A DNA stretch of 64,000 nt from Halomonas denitrificans (lineage in GTDB: Bacteria; Pseudomonadota; Gammaproteobacteria; Pseudomonadales; Halomonadaceae): the NCBI RefSeq assembly GCF_003056305.1, contig NZ_PYVX01000001.1, positions 930,001-994,000 of the forward strand. Reading direction: 5' to 3'. A program made the position numbers and the translations under genes. Below the pieces are notes generated by a model. That model saw only the letters and a program-made list of their open reading frames with translations, was not told the origin of the DNA and made no database searches. Shown one piece after another: positions 1 through 8,075 of the stretch (position 1 is its first letter; every line of letters begins with the position of its first letter).

Positions 1-310
1 TTCGAGTAAGACCTACGCCGATGATTTGTAACATGACTTTACAATCATGACAGAGCCGCCAACACTGTGAACGGCAGGCAACGGACAGCGATCGCAAGGC
101 TTCGATGCGTCACTTCCTCTCCCCCTTTCGGCCAGGGGGGCGGGCATGTTCATGTCCTGGAGGGACACGGTCGGCAGGCATCATGCGACTGGCATCGCGA
201 TAAATAAATCGATCATGACAAGCGGGATAAGACCCGCGGCTATCGGCAGGCTTCGCAGGGCCCTGATCACCATCAATAATGGTTGCCAGAAACAACCATA
301 AGGACAAAGG
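1..310. other. Non-coding upstream region of the sigma-54 regulator
   Basis: No convincing gene is seen here. A short imperfect inverted repeat lies at about 19-49 (ATGATT...AATCAT halves), and a small hairpin TGGTTG/CAACCA at 280-298 sits just before the ribosome-binding site of the next gene. The 65-codon minus-strand reading frame at 110-307 has no family resemblance and no clear start signal, so I treat it as chance. The region probably holds the promoter of the regulator, but I cannot place it. Confidence 0.5.
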
Positions 311-1720
311 ATGATGGAATCATCACGGCAGATCATGGCAATCGGCAATCACTCGCTATTTCAGGCCATCGTCGAGGAGCTCCCCCACCATGACTGGTCG
401 GTTTTTCAGACCGACAACCTCCAGGAAGCCCTGAGCTTCATTGGCAAGCATGACTGCAGGATTGGCCTGACCTTTCTCGAAGCCGGCGCCGAATCGTTTC
501 CGCTTGAGATGGAGCGGGCCGTTGAGCTCTCGACGCTTCACTGGGTGGTGCTCGTGGAGGATGTCGACCGACTGAGCGACAGGGCCCGCGATTTGATCTA
601 TAGCAACTGCTTTGCCTATCGGACCGCTCCCCTGGACGCCCGCAGCGTCAATGCGCTCCTGGAAAGTGCCCTGGGCATGGCCAGGCTGCAGGATCGCTAC
701 GACGCCTTTCGAACGGACCGTCAGAACGATGACTTGCGCATGGTGGGCGATACGCCGGTCATGCAGCATCTCTACCGGACCATTCACAAGGTGGCCGCGG
801 TCGACGCCCCCGTGCTGATCACCGGAGAATCCGGCACCGGCAAGGAGCTCACCGCCCGGGCCATTCATGATCTCTCGTCGCGACGCCACGGGCCCTTCAA
901 CGTCGTCAACTGCGGCGCGCTGCCCGCGGGACTCATCCAGTCGGAGCTATTCGGCCATGAAAAAGGCGCCTTCACCGGCGCCAACCAGCGAAAGACCGGC
1001 ATCATCGAGAACTCACAGGACGGTACCCTCTTCCTGGACGAGATCGGCGATCTTCCCCTGGACATGCAGGTCAACCTGCTGCGGTTTCTGGAGACCCTGA
1101 CGGTGTTTCGCGTTGGCGGGCTCAAGGAGATTCCCGTCGATGTCAGGGTGCTGGCGGCGACCCATGTCGATCTCGAGCAGGCCATCGAGAAGGGAGAATT
1201 CAGGGAGGACCTCTACCACAGGCTCAATGTCCTGCAGGTGCAGACGCCTGCGCTCAGGGAGCACCCGGAGGATATCGAACCGCTGGCCAACTTCTTCTTT
1301 CGCCGCTTCGCCGACGACAAGCCGGTGAAGGTGCGGGGGTTCAGCCACGAGAGCCTGATGGTGATGCGACAGCATCGCTGGCCGGGGAACATACGCGAGA
1401 TGGTGAACCGGGTCAGGCGCTCCATGATCATGTGCGAGCATCGCCTGATCAGCCCCGCCGACCTGGGGCTGGAGCGGCGCAACGGCCACTCCCGCGGCAC
1501 CGACTCCCTGCAGCAGGCCCGCGATGCGGCGGAATGCGAGGCGATCAAGGCCGCGCTGGCGCGCAACAAGCACAAGATACTGCACGCGGCGCGCGAGCTC
1601 GGCATCTCTCGGGTCACCCTGTACCGATTGCTCGAGAAACATGGCATCGACAGGAACGGCGGCCCGGATGAGGCGGCATCAGACTTTTCGTCGACATCCA
1701 AGACCATTCAACTAACCTGA
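311..1720 (+). CDS. VpsR-like sigma-54-dependent transcriptional activator
   Basis: A 469-residue bacterial enhancer-binding protein. Residues 1-125 form a receiver-like domain without an obvious phosphoacceptor pattern, resembling the VpsR N-terminus. The AAA+ domain follows, with Walker A GESGTGKE at 172-179, the sigma-54 contact loop GAFTGA at 219-224, Walker B LFLDE at 240-244 and the FREDLYHRLN segment at 297-306. A Fis-type helix-turn-helix occupies about 404-447. The intact GAFTGA loop predicts that it opens sigma-54 promoters. An AAGGA site six bases upstream supports the start at 311. It stands next to a fap-like amyloid cluster whose main operon has a sigma-54 promoter at 6443-6459, so it is probably the local activator. 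Relatives such as VpsR and FleQ respond to c-di-GMP; that this one does is inference. Confidence 0.9.
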   Translation: MMESSRQIMAIGNHSLFQAIVEELPHHDWSVFQTDNLQEALSFIGKHDCRIGLTFLEAGAESFPLEMERAVELSTLHWVVLVEDVDRLSDRARDLIYSNCFAYRTAPLDARSVNALLESALGMARLQDRYDAFRTDRQNDDLRMVGDTPVMQHLYRTIHKVAAVDAPVLITGESGTGKELTARAIHDLSSRRHGPFNVVNCGALPAGLIQSELFGHEKGAFTGANQRKTGIIENSQDGTLFLDEIGDLPLDMQVNLLRFLETLTVFRVGGLKEIPVDVRVLAATHVDLEQAIEKGEFREDLYHRLNVLQVQTPALREHPEDIEPLANFFFRRFADDKPVKVRGFSHESLMVMRQHRWPGNIREMVNRVRRSMIMCEHRLISPADLGLERRNGHSRGTDSLQQARDAAECEAIKAALARNKHKILHAARELGISRVTLYRLLEKHGIDRNGGPDEAASDFSSTSKTIQLT

Positions 1721-1869
1721 ACATGAGCCGGGGCCAGCGCACTGCGGCCCATGACGGCTCGCCCCTGGGGAGGGGCGACGCAACGGGGATCATCACTGCA
1801 CGCCTCGAGGCGCTGCCGATAGGGCGCAGCATGTGGCGCGTGACAAGCAACAAGAACAGGAACGAAGCC

Positions 1870-2997
1870 ATGAGTTCAGGAACCACGACTGTCCGCTATG
1901 CTGCGGGCCTCATCGCCATGCTTGGCTGCTTGCCGGCCCTGGCCCAGGATGCGACCCAGGAAACACGACAGGAAGCGATACAGAGCGTTCGGGGGAAACC
2001 GGTAGGGCAGGCACCCGAAGCGCAGGATGAGCGACCGCAGATTCAAGCCGCCGCCGAGTACGGCGGGGTGCTCACGCCCAAGGGCCGGCTCATCCTGGAA
2101 CCCGAGTTCCAGTACGCCCACGAAAGCATCAACCGCATGACCTTCGAGGGGGTCAGCGTGCTCAGCACGCTGCTGATCGGGGTGTTCACCGCCCAGGACG
2201 TCGACCGCGACAACTACACGGCCTCCCTGACCGGTCGCCTGGGCTTCACCGATCGTCTGGAACTCGAGATGAAGGTGCCCTATGTCTATCGGGACGAGAA
2301 CGAGAGGGTCAACGTCCCCATCGAGCAGAGTGAGGACGACGTCTTCAGCATCGACCGCGAGCTCTCCGGCGACAGCCTGGGCGATATCGAACTGGCCGCC
2401 CACTATCAGCTGAATCGCGGCCAGAACGGCATGCCCTTCTTCATCGGCAACCTGCGCTACAAGACCACCACCGGCAGGGGCCCCTTCGATATCGACCGCG
2501 ACAGCGCCGGCAACCCGCTGGAGCTCTCGACGGGCACGGGGTTCCACTCGATCGAGCCCAGTATCACCATGCTGTTGCCGTCGGCACCAGCGGTCTACTT
2601 CGCCAACCTGGGCTATGTCTTTCACCTCGAGGACAGTGTCGATCAGCGCCTGACGGACGATGATGGGGACAATATCGAGGTCGGCGACGTCGATCCGGGC
2701 GATGCCGTCCGCCTCAGCTTCGGCATGGCCTATGCGATCAATCCACGGACGTCCTTCACGCTGGGCTACAAGAATGACTTCATCGGCAAGACCAAGACCG
2801 AATACGTCAATACGGTCACTGGCAGCACCACCCGGGTAGAGTCGCAGACGCTGAACGTCGGCTCCCTGCTGCTGGGCTGGAACTACGCGCTGAGTCCGGA
2901 TGTGAACGTCAACCTCGGGCTCGAGCTCGGCATCACCGAGGACGCCCCGGACACCACCCTGACCCTGCGCATGCCTATCGGCATGAACGTCTTCTAG
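1870..2997 (+). CDS. FapF-like outer-membrane beta-barrel (putative amyloid exporter)
   Basis: A 375-residue outer-membrane protein of the phenol-degradation MetA-like barrel family, to which the amyloid secretion channel FapF also belongs. The start is set at 1870 rather than the longer in-frame start at 1723, because only this ATG is followed by a clean signal peptide (about 26 residues ending in ALAQ) and preceded by AGGAACG. After the signal there is a Gln/Glu-rich segment of about 45 residues, then alternating beta-strand patterns up to a terminal Phe, the usual last residue of a barrel assembled by Bam. It follows the sigma-54 activator and converges on C39-peptidase and Gly-rich secreted-protein genes, which is why I prefer a Fap-type exporter role over a generic transporter. 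The barrel assignment is firm; the amyloid role is inferred from context. Confidence 0.65.
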   Translation: MSSGTTTVRYAAGLIAMLGCLPALAQDATQETRQEAIQSVRGKPVGQAPEAQDERPQIQAAAEYGGVLTPKGRLILEPEFQYAHESINRMTFEGVSVLSTLLIGVFTAQDVDRDNYTASLTGRLGFTDRLELEMKVPYVYRDENERVNVPIEQSEDDVFSIDRELSGDSLGDIELAAHYQLNRGQNGMPFFIGNLRYKTTTGRGPFDIDRDSAGNPLELSTGTGFHSIEPSITMLLPSAPAVYFANLGYVFHLEDSVDQRLTDDDGDNIEVGDVDPGDAVRLSFGMAYAINPRTSFTLGYKNDFIGKTKTEYVNTVTGSTTRVESQTLNVGSLLLGWNYALSPDVNVNLGLELGITEDAPDTTLTLRMPIGMNVF

Positions 2998-3055
2998 GCC
3001 GACACCGGGGGCGCGAAATCATCCCACGGAACTGCTGCACAGCGATGTCAAAAGC

Positions 3056-3090
3056 CCGAGGCTGCCTCTTGCAGGCAGCCTCGGATTGTT
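3056..3090. terminator. Bidirectional terminator between convergent transcription units
   Basis: A perfect 12-bp stem, CCGAGGCTGCCT (3056-3067) pairing with AGGCAGCCTCGG (3073-3084), has a 5-base loop. It is followed by ATTGTT on the + strand and by CTTTTGACA on the minus strand. It separates the fapF-like gene from the opposing four-gene operon. Confidence 0.9.
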
Positions 3091-3130
3091 ATGGCTATGG
3101 CCAGATGAGAGAGCGTGGAAAACGTCGGTC

Positions 3131-3832
3131 TCAGCGCAGGATGCCGGAGAAGGAATCCAGGATCGCGGCCCGCTTCCTGGCCGCATCCAGGGCGCCGATA
3201 TTGTTGAGCTGAATGTTGATATCGATGCGCTGCTGAATGTCGCGTCCCGAGGCGTTGCTGACCACGCCGCTGATGATGGCATCCCGGGTGATGTTGTGCA
3301 GGGCAGTGGTAAAGCCCTTGGCATCGTTCAAGGCGATCCCCGAGAAGTCGGCCAGGCCCGTCAGGTTCACCCCACCGGGGGTCACGTCGGTCACCGATAG
3401 CGTGCCGTTACCGACCTGGGTCGCCGTCCCGCCAGGATCACGAAAGGTCTGCGAGACGATATTGGCGCCTGCCCTGGTGAAGTTCACGACGGAGACCAGC
3501 TCGACGCGGTTGTCGATCAGGGTCTGCAGACGGGCGCCGAAATCCACATCGAGCCCTCCGAAATTGAAGCCGGCACGCATCTGCCCCAACTCCTCTTCCA
3601 CGATCACGGCCCCGCGGTGGAAACCGTCCTGGGCGCCGCGAGACCGCGACACCTCGGCATAGAGCCTGTCCGCGTCGTGGAGCGAGACAGGCCCCTGATA
3701 CTGATGGGAGGCCGATGCCGGCGCCCCCGCAGAGAGCGACCCCTCCTGGGAGGCGGCCGTCAGGAAGAGTGCCGTCGCAAAGGCCCAGCCCAAGCGGCTC
3801 GCCGTCGTGTTACCGAAAGCCCGAGAGTTCAT
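3131..3832 (-). CDS. Secreted protein of the fap-like cluster (FapE-position)
   Basis: A 233-residue protein, last gene of the minus-strand operon, starting 15 bases after the C39 peptidase gene behind a good GAGGAG site. The N-terminus (about 1-35) looks like a Sec signal peptide. Residues 77-88 (IVEEELGQMRAG) match the spacing of a double-glycine leader (hydrophobic at -12, Glu -8, Leu -7, Met -4, Ala-Gly at -2/-1), the kind of site C39 peptidases cut. The rest, about 89-233, is rich in Asn, Val, Ile and Thr and looks beta-rich. In Pseudomonas, fapE follows fapD in the same way. I do not recognise the sequence family, so a FapE-like secreted or fibre-associated role rests on position and composition only. 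Confidence 0.5.
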   Translation of the reverse strand: MNSRAFGNTTASRLGWAFATALFLTAASQEGSLSAGAPASASHQYQGPVSLHDADRLYAEVSRSRGAQDGFHRGAVIVEEELGQMRAGFNFGGLDVDFGARLQTLIDNRVELVSVVNFTRAGANIVSQTFRDPGGTATQVGNGTLSVTDVTPGGVNLTGLADFSGIALNDAKGFTTALHNITRDAIISGVVSNASGRDIQQRIDINIQLNNIGALDAARKRAAILDSFSGILR

Positions 3833-3847
3833 CGTGCCATCTCCTCG

Positions 3848-4552
3848 TTACCGCCCCAGCTCGTTGTACGCGGGCAGGGTCAGGAGGCTGGCACCGACGC
3901 TCGAGCGGTTCACGCCCCTGGCGAGCGGGGAGTCGGGGCGAACGGCCCAGTCCTGGTCATGGTTGAAATGCCGGCGGGCCACCTCGATCTCGGCGCGCGC
4001 ACCGAGGACCGTGCCGTTCCACAGCTGTTCGAACTGCTCGCGAGGCACCACCAGGGTCCCGGCGGCAGGATCTCCCACCAGCACATTGCCGTCATCGATT
4101 CCCTTGACGACGACGAAGTGCTTGTAGCCACCGGTGTTCACCATGGTGATGGCCGGAACGCCGATGCGAATGAAGTCGTCCAGCGAGATCCTGAAGCCGT
4201 CGGCGTTGAGCCCACGACGATCCAGATAGCGCTTCATGTCCAGCATGGAAAACCCGTGACGCTGAATCTGCTCGGCATCGCCGGCGCGAATCATCGTCTC
4301 GAAGACCTCGGCCTCGGTGGTGTCGCGTTGATAGTGGTAGGTCAAGAGCGTCGCCACGGCGGCCGATCCACAGCTGTAATCGTACTCCTGCCGAATCACC
4401 CGGTCCCAGCCCTTCTCCTGCAGGCTCTTGGCCTCGACCTGGAAGTTGCCGAACCGATTGGCAATGGTCACCTGGCCGGCGAGAGCGTCAATGCTGCCTG
4501 CAATGATCAGCAGTGATGCCAGTCCACAACGAAGGCGTCGATGCACGTTCAT
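3848..4552 (-). CDS. C39-family cysteine peptidase, FapD-like
   Basis: A 234-residue periplasmic-type C39 peptidase. A signal peptide of about 26 residues (ending ALAG) precedes the catalytic domain. The oxyanion Gln55 and catalytic Cys61 lie in RQEYDYSCGSAA, His145 in GGYKHFVVVKG, and Asp161 in LVGDPAAG, so all expected residues are present. Stand-alone C39 peptidases with signal peptides are the hallmark of fap operons (FapD), unlike bacteriocin C39 domains, which are fused to ABC transporters. No ABC exporter is nearby here. It probably processes one or more of the neighbouring secreted proteins in the periplasm. A possible double-glycine-type target lies in the next gene (3131-3832). Confidence 0.85.
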   Translation of the reverse strand: MNVHRRLRCGLASLLIIAGSIDALAGQVTIANRFGNFQVEAKSLQEKGWDRVIRQEYDYSCGSAAVATLLTYHYQRDTTEAEVFETMIRAGDAEQIQRHGFSMLDMKRYLDRRGLNADGFRISLDDFIRIGVPAITMVNTGGYKHFVVVKGIDDGNVLVGDPAAGTLVVPREQFEQLWNGTVLGARAEIEVARRHFNHDQDWAVRPDSPLARGVNRSSVGASLLTLPAYNELGR

Positions 4553-4600
4553 GGCAAATCGTCTCTTGGTGGGCGCGTCGTGCGACGAGCGTTCATCGCG

Positions 4601-5098
4601 TCAGTCCGCAATGAACACGCTGATGCCCACCGCGCTGTTGATGGAGTTGCCGTTGCCGGTCACGGCACTGAAGATACCGGTGCCGCTGTAGCTGCCCAGC
4701 GCTTCCGGCGCGAAGGTGATGCTTCCCGAGACCATATTGCCGCCGATATCGAAGGAGGTATCGCTCACTGATGCCTGCATCTTCTGGACGCTCTTGACCG
4801 TGTTGACGTTAACGGTCATCTGCCCTTCCCGAGCCCTGCTCCGCTCCATCGTGGAGAGATCCAGCTGCTCCATGGCCGCGAAACCCTCCGTGAAACCTTG
4901 TGTCGTGAAACCTTGCGTCATGCGTTCTCCGCCCCCCTCTCCGACCAAGGCGGCTTCGTGGTACAGGGTGGTTGCCGTTTCCGCCTGACCGTCCGGCGCG
5001 CCCATCATCATCAACAACGCCGCCAGGAGGAATGGCATCGTCGCCGTGGGGTGATGACGGCCCCTGCCGGGGCAAGAATTGACTGTCGTGCTCTTCAT
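4601..5098 (-). CDS. Small secreted protein of the fap-like cluster
   Basis: A 165-residue protein. The start at 5098 is chosen because GGGAG sits eight bases upstream; an in-frame start at 5185 would add 29 residues with no signal character. A basic stretch followed by a hydrophobic segment (about residues 20-38, ending in GQAE) looks like a signal peptide. The middle is Thr/Gly/Met-rich, with the near repeat MTQGFTTQGFTEGF. The last 70 residues alternate polar and hydrophobic residues with Asn and Ser (around SFDIGGNMVSGS and GNGNSINSAVG), which fits beta-structure and amyloid-like packing. It lies between the Gly-rich major candidate and the C39 peptidase. It could be a minor fibre subunit or nucleator like FapB, or a chaperone like FapA. 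I do not recognise it by sequence. Confidence 0.55.
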   Translation of the reverse strand: MKSTTVNSCPGRGRHHPTATMPFLLAALLMMMGAPDGQAETATTLYHEAALVGEGGGERMTQGFTTQGFTEGFAAMEQLDLSTMERSRAREGQMTVNVNTVKSVQKMQASVSDTSFDIGGNMVSGSITFAPEALGSYSGTGIFSAVTGNGNSINSAVGISVFIAD

Positions 5099-5208
5099 GG
5101 CGTGAACTCCCGAAATCCGGCCATAGGGACGCTTCACCGAGGAGCCAGTGGAGTTTCCTCCACCGGCTCCCGACGCTCGCATCATGTCAGCGCGTCATGC
5201 GCTCCGGA

Positions 5209-6330
5209 TCAGTTGCCGATGCTCACGTTGCTGTGAGCCGCCACGCTGGTACCGGACAGCTGAGAGTTGTAGAGGCCGGTGGACACGTTCATGTTGTTGA
5301 TGCCACCGAACACGCCGCCTCCCACGGACACGTTGGCCGCACCGGTGGCCAGGCTGGCTGCCCCGCCGTTGCCGCCGTCACCACCAGTGCCGCCGGCGCC
5401 GGCATAGGCATAGGCGTTGCCGCCGGTGCCCTGACCGCCGCCACCGCCGCCGCCGTTACCGGCGCCGCCGTTGCCGGCCACGGCGCCAGCATCACCACCG
5501 CTCCCGCCTGCACCCGCCGTGGCGGAACTGCTACCCGTACCGGAGCCGCTGCCTGAACCTGAACCTGCACCGCCGGTTCCGGCAGTGGCGGTTGCCCCGG
5601 CACCGGAATCCGAATCGGCCCTCTGTGCTCCATCATCGCCATCATCATTCTCTGCATTGGCGCCGGAGCTGGAGCCTGCGTATGCACCGGCATTGCCACC
5701 CTCGCCGGTACCGAAGCCCATACCGAAGCCGGTACCGGTACTACCTGAATCTCCACCCGAGGCGTCGGTCCAGGTCGATGCACCGGCGTCACCGCCATTA
5801 CCGCCATTGCCATCACCACCATGGCCGCCGATACCCATGCCAAGGCTGGCCGACATGGCACCGCCACCCTCACCACCGGTCGCCCCAGCCGCACCGCGGG
5901 CCCCGCTGATGCTGATACCGGCACCATTGACGGTGGAGTTGAGTTCCTGGATGGAGATGACACTGGTCGAGGTGTTGTAGGATTCGCTCATGGCCCAGGC
6001 GTCACCACCGCGGCCAGTCGAGCCACCCATGCCACCTGCGCCGGACCCTGCTGCATATCCGCCAGTGCCGGCACCACCGTTCCCGCCGTTCCCGCCGGAG
6101 TCGTCAACAGCGCCGTCGGCACTGCCGCCGGTACCACCGCCCGCATAGCCCATACCGAATCCGGCGCCACCGTTGGCACTACCGCTGTTGCCGCCGGTCG
6201 CATTGGCATTCGAATCCACTTCCTGGTCGATGTCATCTGCATAACCGGCACTCGGGTTCGCGTGCGCCGTGGAGATGGCCATTACCAGGGCCAGCAAGGG
6301 CGTACCCGCGAGTACAAGATACTTTTTCAT
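5209..6330 (-). CDS. Gly-rich low-complexity secreted protein, candidate major fibre subunit
   Basis: A 373-residue protein, first gene of the minus-strand operon. The ATG at 6330 has GGAG eight bases upstream and begins a clear signal peptide (about 1-24, ending AHA). The mature protein is dominated by Gly, Ala, Ser, Asp and Asn in GGNGG / GAGG / GSGSG runs, with the motif GFGMG or a close variant three times. Two segments are of ordinary complexity: about 115-144 (around SVISIQELNSTVNGAGIS) and the C-terminal 329-373 (around NVSTGLYNSQLSGTSVAA), both Asn/Ser/Val-rich and curli- or Fap-like in style. It lacks recognisable FapC repeats. Its position before a C39 peptidase and FapE-position gene, and the sigma-54 promoter upstream, suggest a secreted structural or amyloid subunit. 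An adhesin or ice-binding protein is also possible. Confidence 0.65.
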   Translation of the reverse strand: MKKYLVLAGTPLLALVMAISTAHANPSAGYADDIDQEVDSNANATGGNSGSANGGAGFGMGYAGGGTGGSADGAVDDSGGNGGNGGAGTGGYAAGSGAGGMGGSTGRGGDAWAMSESYNTSTSVISIQELNSTVNGAGISISGARGAAGATGGEGGGAMSASLGMGIGGHGGDGNGGNGGDAGASTWTDASGGDSGSTGTGFGMGFGTGEGGNAGAYAGSSSGANAENDDGDDGAQRADSDSGAGATATAGTGGAGSGSGSGSGTGSSSATAGAGGSGGDAGAVAGNGGAGNGGGGGGGQGTGGNAYAYAGAGGTGGDGGNGGAASLATGAANVSVGGGVFGGINNMNVSTGLYNSQLSGTSVAAHSNVSIGN

Positions 6331-6442
6331 GATCATGTCTCCATTTGTTGTGTCTGCTGCAGCCTGCGAACTCGCGCCAGCGTCCCAACTCATAATGGAG
6401 GACCCTTGAATGACGCTTCCCGCTCGCAGTCTTCAAGACAGG

Positions 6443-6459
6443 AGCATGAACCGTGCCAA
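6443..6459 (-). promoter_or_regulatory. Sigma-54 promoter of the Gly-rich protein operon
   Basis: On the minus strand this reads TTGGCACGGTTCATGCT, which fits YTGGCACGRNNNTTGCW with one mismatch. GG (-24) and GC (-12) are separated by exactly ten bases. Transcription would begin near 6432, giving a leader of about 100 bases before the ATG at 6330. The only sigma-54 activator gene in the window is in the same cluster. Confidence 0.8.
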
Positions 6460-6812
6460 CGACCTCTCGTCACAGATGTAAGCAACTGTAAGAGTGAGAA
6501 ATTTATACATCTCGCGTACTTCCGGGCCGATAGGGATGTCCGGCCACCCATTTGTTGCGGAACCGTGAGTGCTCCATGACCTGAACACAGGACCGGGAGA
6601 TTGGCGCGAAGGGGCTTTTATTCTCTTGAAAAACAATCCGTTAACGACGTTCGGCAGAGTGCCTCGAGAACGTTACAGTGCCGGCAGGAAAGCCCGTCGA
6701 GGCGAGGCGGCTCTCCGTCGGGAGGGTCGGACTGGCCGCTGCCCCGTCACACCATTACGCTGAGCGAGACCTCAGTCAGTCGCGTGCCGGCTCACCGGCC
6801 TATGGAGCGGAC
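6460..6812. other. Non-coding region between amyloid-like operon and patatin gene
   Basis: No gene is seen. The part next to 6460 is probably where an enhancer-binding protein would bind upstream of the sigma-54 promoter. The part near 6630 (TTGAAA) might hold a promoter for the patatin gene, but no good -10 is visible. The 67-codon minus-strand frame at 6433-6636 overlaps the sigma-54 promoter and is not considered real. Confidence 0.4.
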
Positions 6813-7847
6813 ATGAGCGAAAGAAAGCGCATAGATCTGGCCCTGCAGGGGGGCGGTGCTCACGGCGCCTTTACCTGGGGAGTGATGGACCGCCTGCTCG
6901 AGGACGAGCGCATCGAAATCGAGGGCATCAGTGGCACCAGTGCTGGAGCCATGAACGGCGTGGTGATGGCCGACGCCCTGACCCGTGGCGACGAGGAGAC
7001 TGCCCGCCTGGCGCTGCGTGACTTCTGGCGTGCGGTGAGCCGAGCGGGCATGGCGAGCCCCGTGCGTCGCACCCCGCTGGACGTGATGACCGGCAACTGG
7101 AGCCTCGACCACTCCCCCGGCTATATCGCCCTGGACCTGATGAGTCGACTGGTCTCGCCCTACCACTTCAACCCCTTCAATCTCAATCCGCTGCGGGACA
7201 TCGTCGCCGAGCGGGTCGATTTCGACCGGGTGCGCGCCTGCGAGCGCCTCAAGCTCTTCGTCACCGCCACCAACGTGCGCAGCGGCAAGCAGCGAATCTT
7301 TTCCCGGGAGGAGATGAGTCTCGATGCGGTGATGGCCTCGGCCTGCCTGCCCACCGTCTTCCAGGCCGTGGAGATCGACGGCGAGGCCTACTGGGACGGC
7401 GGCTACATGGGCAACCCCTCGCTCTCGCCCCTGCTGCACGACTGCACGGCGGGCGACATCCTGCTGGTGCAGATTACCCCCCTCTACCGTCAGGAGCTGC
7501 CCACCAGCGCCGCTGACATCCTCAACCGGCTCAACGAGATCACCTTCAATGCCGCCCTGATCAAGGAGGTGCGCATGATCGCGACGCTGCAGAAGCTGCT
7601 CGGCGAGCACGACATCGACATCGGCTGCTATGGCGACGCCAGGCTCCACCACCTCAGCGGCGACGAGCCGCTCTCGCACCTCTCCGTCTCCAGCAAGCTC
7701 AATGCCGAATGGGCCTTCCTCTGCCATCTGCACGACCTGGGCCGCGCGACCACCGAGGCCTGGCTGGACGATAACGTCGAGGCGCTGGGCCGGCACTCCA
7801 CGCTGGACCTGGAAGGCATCTTCCAGGAGGTCGAGCCCCCTCGCTGA
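6813..7847 (+). CDS. Patatin-like phospholipase family protein
   Basis: A 344-residue patatin-fold acyl hydrolase. The oxyanion-hole motif GGGAHG is at 13-18, the nucleophile elbow GTSAG at 41-45 (Ser43), and the dyad aspartate in WDGG at Asp195. All elements of the Ser-Asp dyad are therefore intact. The start at 6813 is chosen for GGAG seven bases upstream; an in-frame start at 6678 adds a Gly/Arg-rich leader with no function. No signal peptide or membrane segment is seen, so it is probably cytoplasmic. Family members hydrolyse acyl chains of phospholipids or related esters; the substrate here cannot be told. It stands alone, with 228 bases to the next gene. Confidence 0.9.
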   Translation: MSERKRIDLALQGGGAHGAFTWGVMDRLLEDERIEIEGISGTSAGAMNGVVMADALTRGDEETARLALRDFWRAVSRAGMASPVRRTPLDVMTGNWSLDHSPGYIALDLMSRLVSPYHFNPFNLNPLRDIVAERVDFDRVRACERLKLFVTATNVRSGKQRIFSREEMSLDAVMASACLPTVFQAVEIDGEAYWDGGYMGNPSLSPLLHDCTAGDILLVQITPLYRQELPTSAADILNRLNEITFNAALIKEVRMIATLQKLLGEHDIDIGCYGDARLHHLSGDEPLSHLSVSSKLNAEWAFLCHLHDLGRATTEAWLDDNVEALGRHSTLDLEGIFQEVEPPR

Positions 7848-8075
7848 GCCAGCGTTGAGGGTTCATCATGATATTGCATTGCAGCATCGACAAACGGCGT
7901 CCATGCTCCAATCAGGCCGGTACCCGACAGACCGGTAGCTGGCCAGCCCCCATCCCAGGCCATCAGGAGGTGACACGACAGACATCGAGCGGGACGACAG
8001 CGCCAGCGCCCCTGTCACCTCCCTGACATCGCGCGCCGGCAGTGTCGACACCATGACACCAGGAGAACTGCGCCG

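Noticed and set aside
110..307. A 65-codon minus-strand frame upstream of the sigma-54 regulator
   Set aside because: No ribosome site, no family resemblance, and it covers the regulator's probable promoter.
1833..1849. A second GG-N10-GC pattern (TGGCGCGTGACAAGC) just before the fapF-like gene
   Set aside because: It matches the sigma-54 consensus poorly and would start transcription about ten bases before the ATG, cutting into the ribosome site.
6433..6636. A 67-codon minus-strand frame beyond the Gly-rich gene
   Set aside because: It overlaps the sigma-54 promoter and has no recognisable features.
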